Shown here piece after piece: positions 45,191 through 55,754 of a stretch of 55,891 nt of DNA (its first letter is position 1; the number at the start of each line of letters is the position of its first letter). The DNA is from Gemmatimonadales bacterium (GTDB lineage Bacteria; Gemmatimonadota; Gemmatimonadetes; Longimicrobiales; Gaopeijiaceae), in assembly GCA_007695195.1 (NCBI GenBank), contig REEG01000186.1, positions 1 through 55,891 of the forward strand, written 5' to 3'. Made by a program: the position numbers and the translations under genes. The notes below the pieces were generated by a model, which saw nothing but the letters and a program-made list of their open reading frames with translations, made no database searches and was not told where the DNA came from.

Positions 45191-45235
45191 ATCGCCGGAC
45201 GCCCCGAGAACGGGCGTCCGGCGATTTCCCTTTTC
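45191..45235 (+). terminator. Intrinsic terminator between gcvH and gcvP
   Basis: ATCGCCGGACGCCC (45191-45204), 7-nt loop, GGGCGTCCGGCGAT (45212-45225): a perfect 14-bp stem, followed by TTCCCTTTT. It is well formed and lies about 130 bp after gcvH and 72 bp before gcvP, so gcvP probably has some separate transcription or is attenuated. Confidence 0.8.
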
Positions 45236-45306
45236 GGTCGCCTGGCCGGGCGATTTCCGCTCCGGCCCGTGGTCACTCCGACAACCTGCGAGGGATGGAT
45301 CCCCAC

Positions 45307-48195
45307 ATGAGCCTGATCGATCGCACCGACCGTTTCGCCGACCGCCACCTGGGTCCAAACACCCGGGAAATCCAGGAGATGCTCGAGGCTCTGGGCTACG
45401 ACAGCCTGGAAGCGCTGGTGGAGGACGCCGTTCCGGCCGGGATTCGTTCTGACGAGCTTCCCGGTCTGCCGGAAGAGGCCATGTCCGAGCCCCAGTTGTT
45501 GGCTCGGCTCCAGGCCATCGCTGGTGAAAACCAGGTCTGGCGCTCGTACCTGGGGCTTGGGTATCACGATACGGTGGTCCCGCCGGTCATCCTCCGGAAC
45601 ATCCTGGAGAACCCGGGCTGGTACACCCAGTACACGCCGTATCAGGCCGAGATTGCCCAGGGCCGCCTGGAGGCACTCCTGAATTTCCAGACGACCGTCA
45701 TCGATCTGACGGGTCTGGAAATCGCCAACGCCTCCCTTCTGGACGAAGGAACCGCCGCGGCGGAGGCCATGGGGCTCTTCCTGGATGTGGCGAAGGGAGA
45801 TCGGACGGTCTTCCTGGCGGATGAGGGGTGCCATCCTCAGACCATCGAAGTCCTCCGCACCCGCGCTGAGCCGCTCGGGGTCACCGTTCGGACGGTGGAT
45901 CCCGAGACCATGGAGCCGGGAGACGATGTTCTGGGTGTCCTGCTCGCCTATCCCGCCACCGACGGCCGGATCCGGAATCTGGAGCCGGCCATCGAGCGGG
46001 CCCACGGCGCCGGTGCCCGGGTGGCGGTTGTAGCCGATCTCCTCTCGCTGACTCTCCTCAAGCCCCCGGGGGAGATGGGCGCCGATGTGGTGGTGGGGAA
46101 CAGCCAGCGTTTCGGCGTCCCCCTGGGCTTCGGAGGTCCCCACGCCGCCTTCATGGCGGCCCGGGACGAGTTCAAGCGGCGGATGCCGGGCCGGATCATC
46201 GGAGTCTCGGTGGACGCGGACGGCAACCCTGCGCTCCGCATGGCGCTCCAGACCCGGGAGCAGCACATCCGCCGGGAGCGGGCCACCTCCAACATCTGCA
46301 CCGCCCAGGTGCTCCTGGCGGTGATGGCTTCCATGTATGCGGTATACCACGGGCCGGAGGGGCTGCGGCGCATTGCCCGGCGGATCCACGACATGACCCG
46401 CATCCTGGCGCACGGGTTGGAGGAGTTCGGGCATGAGGTGGTGCACGGAAGCTATTTCGATACCCTCCGCATCCGTGCGGGGGCGCCGGACCGGGAGGCC
46501 ATCCTCCATCGTGCCCGGGCGGCGCGCATCAACCTGCGCACCTTCGCCGACGGCACCCTGGGGGTGACGCTGGACGAGGCCGTGGAGGTGGAGGATCTCC
46601 AGGATCTTCTGGGCTTGTTCGCCCCCGAAGGTGCCCCGGTTCCATGGGCCCGGGAGGTGGCGGAGAGGCTCCCCAAGACCCCGTCGTTCCCGTCCGACCT
46701 GGTGCGGGAGACACCGTATCTGGAGCACCCGGTGTTCAACCGGTACCACTCCGAGACGGAGATGCTCCGGTACATGCACGGCCTCGAGTCCCGGGATCTG
46801 TCGCTGAACACCAGCATGATCCCGCTGGGCTCGTGCACCATGAAGCTCAATGCCACCGCCGAGATGATGGCCCTCTCATGGCCGGGCTTCTCCCGCATCC
46901 ATCCCTTCGCTCCGGCGGAGCAGACCGTGGGGTACCGGCGGATCACCGACGACCTGGAACGGTGGCTGGCTGGGATCACGGCCCTTCCCGCCGTGTCGCT
47001 CCAGCCCAACTCGGGGGCTCAGGGCGAGTACACCGGCCTGCTGGTGATCCGGGCCTACCATCAGGACCGCGGTGAGGGACACCGCACCGTATGCCTCATC
47101 CCCTCGTCGGCTCACGGTACGAACCCCGCCTCGGCGGTCATGGCCGGAATGGATGTGGTGGTGGTGAAGTGCGACCAGGACGGGAACATCGATCTGGCCG
47201 ATCTGGAGGCGAAGGCCGAGGCCAATGCCCACCGCCTGGCGGCCCTCATGATCACGTATCCCTCCACCCACGGCGTCTTCGAGAGCCATGTGCGAGAGGT
47301 GTGCCGGGTGGTGCATGAGCGCGGAGGGCAGGTCTATCTGGACGGGGCGAATCTGAATGCCCAGGTGGGGCTCTGCCGTCCGGGGGAGTACGGCGCCGAC
47401 GTCTGCCACATCAATCTCCACAAGACCTTCGCCATCCCCCACGGCGGAGGGGGTCCGGGGATGGGGCCCATCTGCGCGGCGGAGCACCTCCGGCCCTTCC
47501 TTCCCGGTCATCCCCTGGTTGAGGTGGGGGGTGAGCGACCCATCGGACCCGTCTCGGCGGCGCCCTGGGGGAGCACGTCCATCCTCCTCATCTCGTGGGC
47601 CTACATGGCCCTTCTGGGGAAGGTGGGGCTGCGGCGATCCACCCAGGTGGCTATTCTCAATGCGAACTACATGGCGCACCGGTTGGAGGAGCACTTCGAT
47701 GTTCTCTTCCGGGGCCGGAACGGTCGAGTGGCCCACGAATTCATTCTGGACGTCCGGCCCTTCCGGAAGGCGGCTGGGATCACGGAAGAGGACGTGGCAA
47801 AGCGACTCATGGACTACGGCTATCACGCGCCCACCATGTCGTGGCCGGTGGCGGGCACCATCATGGTGGAGCCCACCGAGTCCGAGGGGAAGCGGGAACT
47901 GGACCGCTTCTGTGACGCGCTCATCTCCATCCGGGCCGAGATCCAGCAGGTGGAGATGGGGGTGATGGACGCTCGGGACAATCCCCTTCGCAATGCCCCC
48001 CACACCGCGCGCTGCGTCACCGCCGAGGCGTGGGATCATCCCTATACCCGGGAGCAGGCCGCCTTCCCGGCTCCCTGGACCCGGGAGCGGAAGTTCTGGC
48101 CCACGGTGCGGCGGGTGGACAACGCCCACGGAGACCGGAATCTGGTGTGCGCCTGCCCTCCCATGGAGGCCTACGCCGAAGCCGGAAGCGCCTGA
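45307..48195 (+). CDS. gcvP: Glycine dehydrogenase (decarboxylating), fused P protein
   Basis: 962 residues: both halves of the P protein are joined, as in E. coli and unlike the GcvPA/GcvPB split. It decarboxylates glycine with PLP and loads GcvH. The PLP lysine is Lys706 in [16 protein letters not shown]. The N-terminal half starts [19 protein letters not shown] before 45295 supports a start at ATG 45295 or 45307; the longer frame from 45181 contains the terminator hairpin and is rejected. Confidence 0.96.
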   Translation: MSLIDRTDRFADRHLGPNTREIQEMLEALGYDSLEALVEDAVPAGIRSDELPGLPEEAMSEPQLLARLQAIAGENQVWRSYLGLGYHDTVVPPVILRNILENPGWYTQYTPYQAEIAQGRLEALLNFQTTVIDLTGLEIANASLLDEGTAAAEAMGLFLDVAKGDRTVFLADEGCHPQTIEVLRTRAEPLGVTVRTVDPETMEPGDDVLGVLLAYPATDGRIRNLEPAIERAHGAGARVAVVADLLSLTLLKPPGEMGADVVVGNSQRFGVPLGFGGPHAAFMAARDEFKRRMPGRIIGVSVDADGNPALRMALQTREQHIRRERATSNICTAQVLLAVMASMYAVYHGPEGLRRIARRIHDMTRILAHGLEEFGHEVVHGSYFDTLRIRAGAPDREAILHRARAARINLRTFADGTLGVTLDEAVEVEDLQDLLGLFAPEGAPVPWAREVAERLPKTPSFPSDLVRETPYLEHPVFNRYHSETEMLRYMHGLESRDLSLNTSMIPLGSCTMKLNATAEMMALSWPGFSRIHPFAPAEQTVGYRRITDDLERWLAGITALPAVSLQPNSGAQGEYTGLLVIRAYHQDRGEGHRTVCLIPSSAHGTNPASAVMAGMDVVVVKCDQDGNIDLADLEAKAEANAHRLAALMITYPSTHGVFESHVREVCRVVHERGGQVYLDGANLNAQVGLCRPGEYGADVCHINLHKTFAIPHGGGGPGMGPICAAEHLRPFLPGHPLVEVGGERPIGPVSAAPWGSTSILLISWAYMALLGKVGLRRSTQVAILNANYMAHRLEEHFDVLFRGRNGRVAHEFILDVRPFRKAAGITEEDVAKRLMDYGYHAPTMSWPVAGTIMVEPTESEGKRELDRFCDALISIRAEIQQVEMGVMDARDNPLRNAPHTARCVTAEAWDHPYTREQAAFPAPWTRERKFWPTVRRVDNAHGDRNLVCACPPMEAYAEAGSA

Positions 48196-48233
48196 TCCGG
48201 CGAACCCGAACCCACTCGGAACAAGGAGCAGTG

Positions 48234-48923
48234 ATGGCGACCCTCACCTACCACGGCCACTCCACCTTCACCATCCGGACCGACGACGATGTCCACATCG
48301 TCATCGATCCCTGGTTCGAGGGAAATCCCCATACCGAGCTCACCGTGGACGACCTGGAGGATGTGGACTACATCTTCTGCACCCACGGGCACGAGGATCA
48401 CTTCGCCGATGCCCTTCCCCTGGCGCGAAAGAGCGGCGCCACCCTGGTCTCCACCTTCGAGATCGTCATGTTCGCCGGGGAACAGGGAATCGAGAATGTG
48501 CACCCCATGCACATCGGCGGGGCATTCCGGTTCCCCTTCGGCCGGGTGAAGATGACGCCGGCCCTGCACGGAGGGCAGGTCCACGGCGACGAGTCGGGAC
48601 GGTGGACCACGGTTCCGGCCGGGTTCGTCTTCCAGTTGGGTCGCACCCGGCTCTACCACGCCGGGGACACGGCCCTCATCAATGACATGCGCCTTCTGGA
48701 CGGAAAGGTGGACATCGCCCTTCTCCCCATCGGGGACAACTTCACCATGGGGCCCGACGACGCGGTGCGGGCGCTGGAGTTCATCAACCCGCGGGTGGTG
48801 GTGCCCATCCACTACAACACCTTCCCCCTCATCGAGCAGGATACGGAGGAGTTCCGTCTCAAGGTGGGGAACCGGGCCCGAGTCAAGGTCATGGCACCCG
48901 GCGCCGAGATGGAGCTGGGCTGA
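48234..48923 (+). CDS. UPF0173-type metallo-beta-lactamase-fold hydrolase
   Basis: 229 residues. Starts with the family pattern LTYHGHSTFTI; the metal-site motif is CTHGHEDHFADA (HxHxDH), with later ligands in MTPALHGG, LYHAGDTALI and VVPIHYNTFP. UPF0173 members are zinc hydrolases of unknown physiological substrate. AAGGAG precedes ATG 48234. It follows gcvP by 38 bp and may be co-transcribed with it. Confidence 0.9.
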   Translation: MATLTYHGHSTFTIRTDDDVHIVIDPWFEGNPHTELTVDDLEDVDYIFCTHGHEDHFADALPLARKSGATLVSTFEIVMFAGEQGIENVHPMHIGGAFRFPFGRVKMTPALHGGQVHGDESGRWTTVPAGFVFQLGRTRLYHAGDTALINDMRLLDGKVDIALLPIGDNFTMGPDDAVRALEFINPRVVVPIHYNTFPLIEQDTEEFRLKVGNRARVKVMAPGAEMELG

Positions 48924-48943
48924 GGGGTTCCGAACCCTCCATC

Positions 48944-49759
48944 ATGGCGGAATCCCGCGGACGCGAATCTCTCCCCCTTCGGTGGCGCCTTCTCCGGGAT
49001 CCACCGGCGGGGGCGGCGCGCAACATGGCCGTGGACGAGGCCCTGGCGCGCTGCCGGGCCGAGGGGGTGGGTGTTCTCCGTATCTATCGGTGGGCACGCC
49101 CCTCCGTTTCCTTCGGGCGTAATCAGAGCGCCCGACGCATCTACGATCCGGACGCCTTCGGGCCCCTGGGCGCCGACGTGGTCCGGCGGCCCACAGGGGG
49201 GCGGGAGGTGCTTCACGATCGGGAGCTCACCTACTCGCTCGTTCTCCCCTTGCGGACTCCGGGGGGGCTGCGGGAGGTCTACCGCCTTGTGAATGCCGCC
49301 CTGGTGGAGGCGCTGGCCAGCCTGGGAATCGGCGGGGCGACGCTGGCCGTTCCCCAGGGGCGGACGCCTTCTCCCGACGCCGGCGCCTGCTTCCGGCAGC
49401 CGGCGGCCGGTGAGGTGGTGGTGGCCGGGCGGAAGGTAGCCGGAAGCGCGCAGGTCCGAATGGGCGATACCCTTCTGCAGCACGGCTCCCTCCTACTGGC
49501 CCCTTCGACCCTGTCCCTGGCCGCACTGGTCCGGGATGCCCTGCCGGCGGAGTTGGCGCCGGAGCAGGAAGGGATCACGGTGGAGGAACTCTCTGGAGGC
49601 CCGGTTTCCTTCCCACGGGTGGCGGCGGCGGTGGCGGCGGCGCTGGCGGGATCCCTGGGTGGGCGGTGGGCCCGGGACGGGTTGACCTCGGAAGAGTCGG
49701 ATCGGGGGCGGGAGTTGGAAGAGCGGTACCGGTCCCCGGAGTGGATCTGGCGACGATGA
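48944..49759 (+). CDS. LipM-like octanoyl/lipoyl transferase (BPL/LPL fold)
   Basis: 271 residues of the biotin/lipoate ligase fold. RRPTGGREVLHDRELTYSLV is the lipoate-site motif, GRKVAGSAQVR holds the conserved Lys, and ACFRQPAAGEVVVAGRK has a Cys in the place of the acyl Cys of LipM octanoyltransferases. That Cys favours LipM over LplA. The enzyme would attach octanoyl or lipoyl to GcvH and other carriers, which agrees with its place downstream of gcvH-gcvP. It begins 20 bp after the hydrolase gene. Confidence 0.82.
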   Translation: MAESRGRESLPLRWRLLRDPPAGAARNMAVDEALARCRAEGVGVLRIYRWARPSVSFGRNQSARRIYDPDAFGPLGADVVRRPTGGREVLHDRELTYSLVLPLRTPGGLREVYRLVNAALVEALASLGIGGATLAVPQGRTPSPDAGACFRQPAAGEVVVAGRKVAGSAQVRMGDTLLQHGSLLLAPSTLSLAALVRDALPAELAPEQEGITVEELSGGPVSFPRVAAAVAAALAGSLGGRWARDGLTSEESDRGRELEERYRSPEWIWRR

Positions 49760-49822
49760 CATCGTTGGCCCATGTTGCCCAGAGGTGCACCCCACACTTT
49801 CCTCTGATTTTTGCGAGTCGAC

Positions 49823-51607
49823 ATGACGGAGACACCGTACCGCAAACCCGGGTGTCGGGCCGCCGGGCCGGGGCGCACCTGCCGAATGGCCATGCTTCTC
49901 CTCTTCCCGGTCCTGCTCCTGGGTGGATGTGGGGACGGCGGTGACCCGGCCGTCCGGGCCCTCCAGGGACTGCCGGAATTCTGCCGGGAGGTGCTGCCCC
50001 GGGTTCAGGCCCACCAGGCAACCCTGACCCAGCCCAGCGGTGAGCGCTTCGGCGGGACGGCGGTGGTGGGGGCCGTGGGTGAGATGGCGGACGGGATCAA
50101 TGCCTTCTCCCTGGCCGACTACACCTCGGCCCAACACCAGACCTTCCTGAACCTCATGACCCTGGTCCGACTGGATGAATCGCTGGGTTTCCAGCCGTAC
50201 CTGGCCCGGAGTTGGGAGTTCTCGCCCGATGGATCCGAGGTCACCTTCCACCTTCGGGACGACGTGCGGTGGCATGACGGCGAACCCACCACAGCCCACG
50301 ATGTAGCCTTCACCTTCCTGCGGGCGACGGATCCCGGGACGGCCTTCCCCAACGCTGCCTTCTGGTCCCGCTACCGGGAGGGGGACGAGGGGGTGGAGGT
50401 GCTGGATGACCACACCATCCGCTTCCGATTCCAGCCCCACGCCGAGGTCCTGGATACCTGGCGAGCCATGCCCATCATGCCCCGCCACCTCCTGGAGGAT
50501 GTGGCTCCGGCGGATCTCCGGTCGCACCCCTTCGGCATCCGCTGTCCGGTGGGGAATGGGCCGTTCGTCTTCCAGGAGCGGCGACCGGGCCAGTCGTGGA
50601 GCTTCGTTCGGAATCCAGAGTTTCCCGAAGCGCTGGGGGGACCGCCCTACCTGGACCGCTACATCTTCCGGGTGATTCCCGAGCAGTCCACCCTGTTGGC
50701 GGAGCTTCTCACCGGGGGTGTGGACCTCTACGTAGCCCCCACGCCGGACCAGGCTCTCCGGATCCAGGAGGAAGAGGGGCTGCGCCTCCTGGACTTCGAC
50801 TTCCGTAGCTATGTCTTTGTGGCCTGGAACTCCCGTCGCCCTCAGCTTGCCGACCCCAGGGTGCGGCGAGCCCTCACCATGGGCATCAACCGGCAGGAAA
50901 TCCTGGATGGACTCCTCATGGGCTTCGGCACCGTGGCCGACGCCGGGGTCCCGCCCTTCCACTGGGCCCACGACCCGGAGGCGGGGGGGCGGGTGGCCTA
51001 CGATCCGGAGGGCGCCGCAGCGCTTCTGGATGAGGCGGGGTGGCGACTGGAAGACGGCGGCTCAGTCCGGACGGACGCACAGGGGAATCGGCTGGAGATC
51101 TCCGTCAAGTACAATACCGGGAACCAGCAGCGGCAGGATGTGGCCGAGGTGATGCAGGCCCAGCTTTCCCGGATTGGCGTGGCCATCCGGCCCGAGGTGC
51201 TGGAGTGGGCAACCCTGGTGGAGCAGATCAATGATCCGGTCCGACGGGACTTCGATGGTGTGGTGCTGGGGTGGGTCACGGAGTTCAGGGTGGATGACCG
51301 CGACCTCTTCCATTCGTCCGGTGTGGATCAGCCTTTCCACTGGTCCGGGATCCAGGATCCTGAGCTGGACCTCCTCCTGGACAGCCTGCAGGTGGTGATG
51401 GACCGGGAAGCGGCCCGTCCCCTCTGGCAGCGATATCAGGAGCGGGCGGTGGAGCTTCAGCCCTTGACCTACTTCTTCTATCCGCGTCGGTTGGCGGGAG
51501 TGAACGAGCGGGTGGAAGGGGTCCGGATGGACGTTCGGGGAGAGTGGGTGACGGTGGCGGAGTGGTGGATTCCCGAGGCGGCCCGGGGGAGCCCGGGAGA
51601 GGGCTGA
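49823..51607 (+). CDS. ABC transporter substrate-binding lipoprotein (family 5, peptide/nickel type)
   Basis: 594 residues. Signal with lipobox LLLFPVLLLGGC at about residue 30-40. SBP family 5 landmarks: LARSWEFSPDGSEVTFHLRD, DDVRWHDGEPTTAHDVAFTF, PVGNGPFVFQ and LADPRVRRALTMGINRQEIL. It would capture peptides or similar ligands outside the cell membrane and deliver them to the two permeases that follow. Start ATG 49823; a TTG at 49811 is in frame. A 15-bp gap separates it from the first permease. Confidence 0.93.
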   Translation: MTETPYRKPGCRAAGPGRTCRMAMLLLFPVLLLGGCGDGGDPAVRALQGLPEFCREVLPRVQAHQATLTQPSGERFGGTAVVGAVGEMADGINAFSLADYTSAQHQTFLNLMTLVRLDESLGFQPYLARSWEFSPDGSEVTFHLRDDVRWHDGEPTTAHDVAFTFLRATDPGTAFPNAAFWSRYREGDEGVEVLDDHTIRFRFQPHAEVLDTWRAMPIMPRHLLEDVAPADLRSHPFGIRCPVGNGPFVFQERRPGQSWSFVRNPEFPEALGGPPYLDRYIFRVIPEQSTLLAELLTGGVDLYVAPTPDQALRIQEEEGLRLLDFDFRSYVFVAWNSRRPQLADPRVRRALTMGINRQEILDGLLMGFGTVADAGVPPFHWAHDPEAGGRVAYDPEGAAALLDEAGWRLEDGGSVRTDAQGNRLEISVKYNTGNQQRQDVAEVMQAQLSRIGVAIRPEVLEWATLVEQINDPVRRDFDGVVLGWVTEFRVDDRDLFHSSGVDQPFHWSGIQDPELDLLLDSLQVVMDREAARPLWQRYQERAVELQPLTYFFYPRRLAGVNERVEGVRMDVRGEWVTVAEWWIPEAARGSPGEG

Positions 51608-51622
51608 CCCGGGACCGGCGCC

Positions 51623-52621
51623 GTGGCCGTATTCCTCCTCCGACGCCTTCTCCTGGCCATCCCCATGGTTCTGGGGGTGGCCACCCTTGTCTTTCTGGTG
51701 TTGGAAGTCGCCCCCGGCGACGCCACCGCCCGCTACGCCGCCCCCGGGGTCGCCCCCGAGGCGCTGGAGCAGATGCGTCGGAACATGGGGCTCGACCGTC
51801 CCGCCGGGGAGCGCTATCTGCGCTGGATGGGGGCCATGCTCCGCGGGGACTTCGGTGTTTCCCTGTCCCGCAACGAGCCGGTTCGGGAGGTCCTGGCCCA
51901 GACCCTTCCCAACACGCTCCTCCTCTCGGCCACAGCCCTGATCCTTGCCTTCGGCGGCGGGATCCTGCTGGGGACGTTGCAGGCGGTGCGCGCCGGGGGG
52001 GTGGTGGATCGCGGGATCAGCATCACCACCCTCCTTTTCTACAGCATGCCTTCGTTCTGGCTGGCACTGATGTTGATCCTGGTGTTCAGCGTGCAGGCGC
52101 GCAACGTCTGGGATTGGCCCTTCTGGTTCCCGGCCTCGGGGATGGTCTCGTTGGATCACGGGTTTTTGGGGTCCAGGGAGCAGATCCTGGACCGGATTCG
52201 CCACCTGACGCTCCCTTCGGTGTCCCTGGCGCTGGTTCTGGCTGCGGGGATTGCCCGCTACATGCGGGCGAGCCTCCTGGAGGTCCTCTCCCTGGACTGG
52301 GTCCGGACGGCGCGGGCCAAGGGCATTCCCGAGTGGAGAGTGGTGGTGGAGCATGCCATGAGGAATGCGCTGGGCCCGGTGGCGACCCTCTTCGGGCTCT
52401 ACCTACCGGTGCTCTTCAGTGGCACCGTGGTCATTGAAACCGTGTTTGCCTGGCCTGGGATGGGGAAGCTGATGGTGGACTCCATCTTCCAGCGGGATAC
52501 ACCGGTAGTCCTGGCTGCGGCCTTCCTCTTCGCCCTCCTGGTCATTGTGGGGAACCTGGTGGCCGACCTCCTCCACGCCCTTCTGGATCCCAGGATCCGA
52601 CCGGCGGCGAGGGCCCGGTGA
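51623..52621 (+). CDS. ABC transporter permease, DppB/OppB type
   Basis: 332 residues, six transmembrane helices (first LLLAIPMVLGVATLVFLVLE). The ATPase-contact EAA loop is VRTARAKGIPEWRVVVEHAM, and FSGTVVIETVFAWPGMGKLM is typical of OppB. GTG 51623 gives the usual family start AVFLLRRLLLAI. GTGA overlap with the next permease. Confidence 0.94.
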   Translation: MAVFLLRRLLLAIPMVLGVATLVFLVLEVAPGDATARYAAPGVAPEALEQMRRNMGLDRPAGERYLRWMGAMLRGDFGVSLSRNEPVREVLAQTLPNTLLLSATALILAFGGGILLGTLQAVRAGGVVDRGISITTLLFYSMPSFWLALMLILVFSVQARNVWDWPFWFPASGMVSLDHGFLGSREQILDRIRHLTLPSVSLALVLAAGIARYMRASLLEVLSLDWVRTARAKGIPEWRVVVEHAMRNALGPVATLFGLYLPVLFSGTVVIETVFAWPGMGKLMVDSIFQRDTPVVLAAAFLFALLVIVGNLVADLLHALLDPRIRPAARAR

Positions 52622-53775
52622 GGGAGGATCGACGCAGACTCGCCGGGCCCGGTGGGGCGCTGGGACGGGCCGCCGTTCGGTTGGTGCCGGCTCTGGCGCT
52701 CCTTCGGGAGGGGAGGGTGTGGAGCGGCCTACTCCTCCTGGCCGTCCCTGCCGGACTCCTGGCCGTCGCCGTCCTGCGTTTCGATCGTCTCGTGCCCTTC
52801 GTCGTGTCCGGAGCCATGGACCAACGCCTGGCCGTCCTGACGCTGGTGGTGGGGTTGGTGTCCAGTTGGTGGATGGCCGAGCGAGGTCGTAGGAGGCTCC
52901 CGTTGGAGGGGGGGGCGGGTCCGGTAGGCCCCCGACCCAGGGACCCCCTCCTCAGGGCCTTCCTGGGGATGCCTACGGGTGTTGCAGCGCTGGTGGTCAT
53001 CGTCCTCTTCTACCTGACTGCGCTCCTGACGCCACTTCTGGCCCCCTTCGATCCGGCCATGCAGGGCGATCTGGTGACAGGGCGTCTCCTTCCACCTTCC
53101 CGGGATCATCTCCTGGGGACGGATCAGTTCGGCCGGGATCAGCTTTCGCGCCTCCTCTACGGCGCTCGGATTTCCCTGGTCATCGGACTGGTGGCGGTGA
53201 CGGTGGCCGTCACCCTCGGCACGGTGGTGGGCGCTGTGGCCGGATACGCCGGCGGATGGATCGACGCCGTCCTCATGCGCGTGGTGGACATGGTGATCTC
53301 CTTTCCGCGCCTGGTCCTCCTCATCGCCATCGTGGCCCTCTTCCAGCCTTCCATCCTTCTCATCATGGTCATCCTGGGGCTCACCCAGTGGCCCCACATC
53401 GCCAGAATCGTCCGGGGTGAGGTCATGAGTGTGCGGGAGCGGGAGTTCGTGGTGGCGGGTCGGGTGCTGGGCTTCCGTCCATCGAGGGTGCTGGTTCGCC
53501 ATGTCCTGCCCAACTCCCTGGCTCCCGTGGTGGTGGCTGCTACCCTGGGGGTGGGCGACGCCATTGTGGTGGAGGCCATCCTATCGTTTCTGGGGCTCGG
53601 GGTCCGGCCCCCCACGCCCTCATGGGGTGTGATGGTGGCGGAGGGGAGGGCCCACATGCTCGGCGCATGGTGGCTGGCCGCCGTCCCCGGGATGGCCATT
53701 GTCGCCGTGGTCCTGGCCTTCAACCTGGCCGGCGACGCGCTCCGCGACGCCATGGACCCGCGGAGGCGGACATGA
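52618..53775 (+). CDS. ABC transporter permease, DppC/OppC type
   Basis: 385 residues, longer than a usual OppC (about 300) because of about 90 extra N-terminal residues with two additional hydrophobic segments (LLLLAVPAGLLAVAVLRFDR; LAVLTLVVGLVSSWWMAERG). The OppC core begins near 120 (FLGMPTGVAALVVIVLFYLT), has DHLLGTDQFGRDQLSRLLYG and the EAA loop GRVLGFRPSRVLVRHVLPNS. GTG 52618 and stop 53775 overlap both neighbours by 4 bp. Confidence 0.93.
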   Translation: MREDRRRLAGPGGALGRAAVRLVPALALLREGRVWSGLLLLAVPAGLLAVAVLRFDRLVPFVVSGAMDQRLAVLTLVVGLVSSWWMAERGRRRLPLEGGAGPVGPRPRDPLLRAFLGMPTGVAALVVIVLFYLTALLTPLLAPFDPAMQGDLVTGRLLPPSRDHLLGTDQFGRDQLSRLLYGARISLVIGLVAVTVAVTLGTVVGAVAGYAGGWIDAVLMRVVDMVISFPRLVLLIAIVALFQPSILLIMVILGLTQWPHIARIVRGEVMSVREREFVVAGRVLGFRPSRVLVRHVLPNSLAPVVVAATLGVGDAIVVEAILSFLGLGVRPPTPSWGVMVAEGRAHMLGAWWLAAVPGMAIVAVVLAFNLAGDALRDAMDPRRRT

Positions 53776-55556
53776 CGCTCCTGGAGGTGCAGGGTCTCAG
53801 GGTGGCATTCGGCAAGGGGCCCGATGCGGTGGAGGTGGTGCGGGGCGTGGACTTTTGCGTGGGCGAGGGAGAGGCGGTGGGGATGGTGGGTGCATCGGGA
53901 TGCGGAAAGAGCGTGACGGCCCTCTCCCTCATGGGGCTCCTGCCGCCTCGGGTGTCCCGGGTGAGTTCGGGTAGCTCCATCCGTTTTCAGGGGAGGGAGT
54001 TGGTGGGGATGCCGGCGCGCCGCCTCCGTCGCTACCGGGGACGTGGGATCGCCATGGTGTTCCAGGAACCCATGACCTCACTGAACCCGGTCCACTCCGT
54101 GGGCCGACAGGTGGCCGAGGCGGTCCGCGCCGGGGGTCAGGTCCGGTCGCGACGAGAGGCGTGGGCCCGAGCCGTGGAGCTTCTGGCAGAGGTGGGGATT
54201 CCGGATCCAGGGCGTCGGGCCCGGGATCTTCCCCATCAGTTTTCCGGTGGGATGCGTCAGCGGGTGGGGATCGCCATGGCGCTGGCGCCGGATCCGAACC
54301 TCCTGGTGGCCGACGAGCCCACCACCGCCCTGGATGTGACCATCCAGGCCCGCATCCTGGAGCTCCTGGAGGCCCTTCTGGCTTCGCGGGACATGTCGCT
54401 TCTCCTCATCAGTCACGACCTGGCCGTGGTGGCCCGAAGCTGTGGGCGGGTTCTGGTGATGGATGGGGGACGGCTGGTGGAGGAAGGGCCGGTGGAGGCC
54501 CTCTTCTCCGCACCCCGTCACCCGGTGACCCGGACACTGGTGGAGGCGGTTCCGGGCTCACCGGCATCGGTGGCGGACGCTGCGGCCTCGCCCTTCCGCA
54601 CTGCTTCCGCTTCGTTTCCCAGGGGCCTCCCGTCCGGTGGCGAGGGAGACGGTGGTGACGGTGGTGGAGATGGTGAAGGTGGCGACGGTGCCGGAGGGTT
54701 GCCGATCCTGGAGGCCGTCGATCTGGTGAAGCACTTTCCGCGGTCGCGCTCGCCCTGGTTCACACCCCGCCGGGCCGAGGCGTCGGATAGTCCGGGGCCG
54801 GGCACGGCGCCGTCCGGTAGTGACGCCCTTCGGGCCGTGGACGGCGTTTCCCTGGCTCTCCACCCGGGGCGGACGCTGGCGCTGGTGGGGGAGTCCGGGG
54901 CCGGGAAGACCACTGTGGCCCGGTGTCTCCTTCGTCTGGTGGAAGCGGACGGGGGACAGATCCTTTTCCGGGGCCGCCCGGTGGGCGCGATGGCTCCACC
55001 CGAACTCCGGGCCTTCCGTCGACAGGTGCAGCTGGTCTTCCAGGATCCCTCAGGCTCCTTGAATCCCCGTCTCAGCGTGGGCAGCGCCCTGGATGAAGTC
55101 CTTCGGGTGCATGGGCTCGCCGGTGACGCCCGGGGGCGAGCCCACCGGGTCGGTGACCTCCTGGAGCGGGTGGGCCTGCCGGGCGGGTATCGGAGCCGCC
55201 TCCCCCATCAACTCTCCGGCGGTGAGCGTCAGCGCGTGGGCATTGCCCGAGCCCTGGCGGTGGAGCCCCGAATCCTCATCTGTGATGAACCCGTTTCGTC
55301 GCTGGATGTCCATGTTCGGCGCCGAATTCTCGACCTTTTGATGGATCTTCGGCGGGAGTTGGACCTGGCCTGTCTTCTCATCGCCCACGACCTGGGCGTG
55401 GTGGCCGAACTTGCGGATCGCGTCGCGGTGATGTATCTGGGTCGGGTGCTTGAAGAGGGGCCCGTTGAAAGGGTTCTGGGCGATCCCCGGCACCCCTACA
55501 CACGGGCGCTCCTGGCGGCGGTTCCCCGGTGGGAACCTCGAAGGCCTGAGGGGTGA
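53772..55556 (+). CDS. Fused DppD-DppF-type ABC transporter ATPase
   Basis: 594 residues with two complete nucleotide-binding domains. NBD1: Walker [10 protein letters not shown] (about 42), signature [15 protein letters not shown], Walker [16 protein letters not shown]2: Walker [10 protein letters not shown] (about 373), signature [15 protein letters not shown], Walker [13 protein letters not shown]. They are joined by a Gly/Asp-rich low-complexity linker at about 265-315. In most Dpp/Opp systems these are two proteins. ATGA overlap with the permease fixes the start. Both sites look catalytically competent. Confidence 0.95.
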   Translation: MTLLEVQGLRVAFGKGPDAVEVVRGVDFCVGEGEAVGMVGASGCGKSVTALSLMGLLPPRVSRVSSGSSIRFQGRELVGMPARRLRRYRGRGIAMVFQEPMTSLNPVHSVGRQVAEAVRAGGQVRSRREAWARAVELLAEVGIPDPGRRARDLPHQFSGGMRQRVGIAMALAPDPNLLVADEPTTALDVTIQARILELLEALLASRDMSLLLISHDLAVVARSCGRVLVMDGGRLVEEGPVEALFSAPRHPVTRTLVEAVPGSPASVADAAASPFRTASASFPRGLPSGGEGDGGDGGGDGEGGDGAGGLPILEAVDLVKHFPRSRSPWFTPRRAEASDSPGPGTAPSGSDALRAVDGVSLALHPGRTLALVGESGAGKTTVARCLLRLVEADGGQILFRGRPVGAMAPPELRAFRRQVQLVFQDPSGSLNPRLSVGSALDEVLRVHGLAGDARGRAHRVGDLLERVGLPGGYRSRLPHQLSGGERQRVGIARALAVEPRILICDEPVSSLDVHVRRRILDLLMDLRRELDLACLLIAHDLGVVAELADRVAVMYLGRVLEEGPVERVLGDPRHPYTRALLAAVPRWEPRRPEG

Positions 55557-55618
55557 GCGGTATGTATCAGGCTTGAAACGATGGGGCCGCTGCCTCAGGG
55601 GAAAAGACAAAGTCACTC

Positions 55619-55647
55619 TTGACAGGTGGTGAGCCCCCCCTCATTAT
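55619..55647 (+). promoter_or_regulatory. Sigma70-like promoter upstream of the ExbB/MotA-like gene
   Basis: TTGACA (55619-55624), 17-bp spacer, CATTAT (55642-55647). The -35 is perfect and the -10 keeps A, A/T and final T. It lies about 107 bp before the next start, after the ABC operon end. Confidence 0.55.
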
Positions 55648-55754
55648 GGCACCTTCCATCCCAGCGCATCAGGTTGTCAAACCCTGAAGGCGTACCGGCG
55701 TGAGCCGGTCAACAACATTCATCTGGTCGCCACACATCCAGGCGGGAGGTCCCT

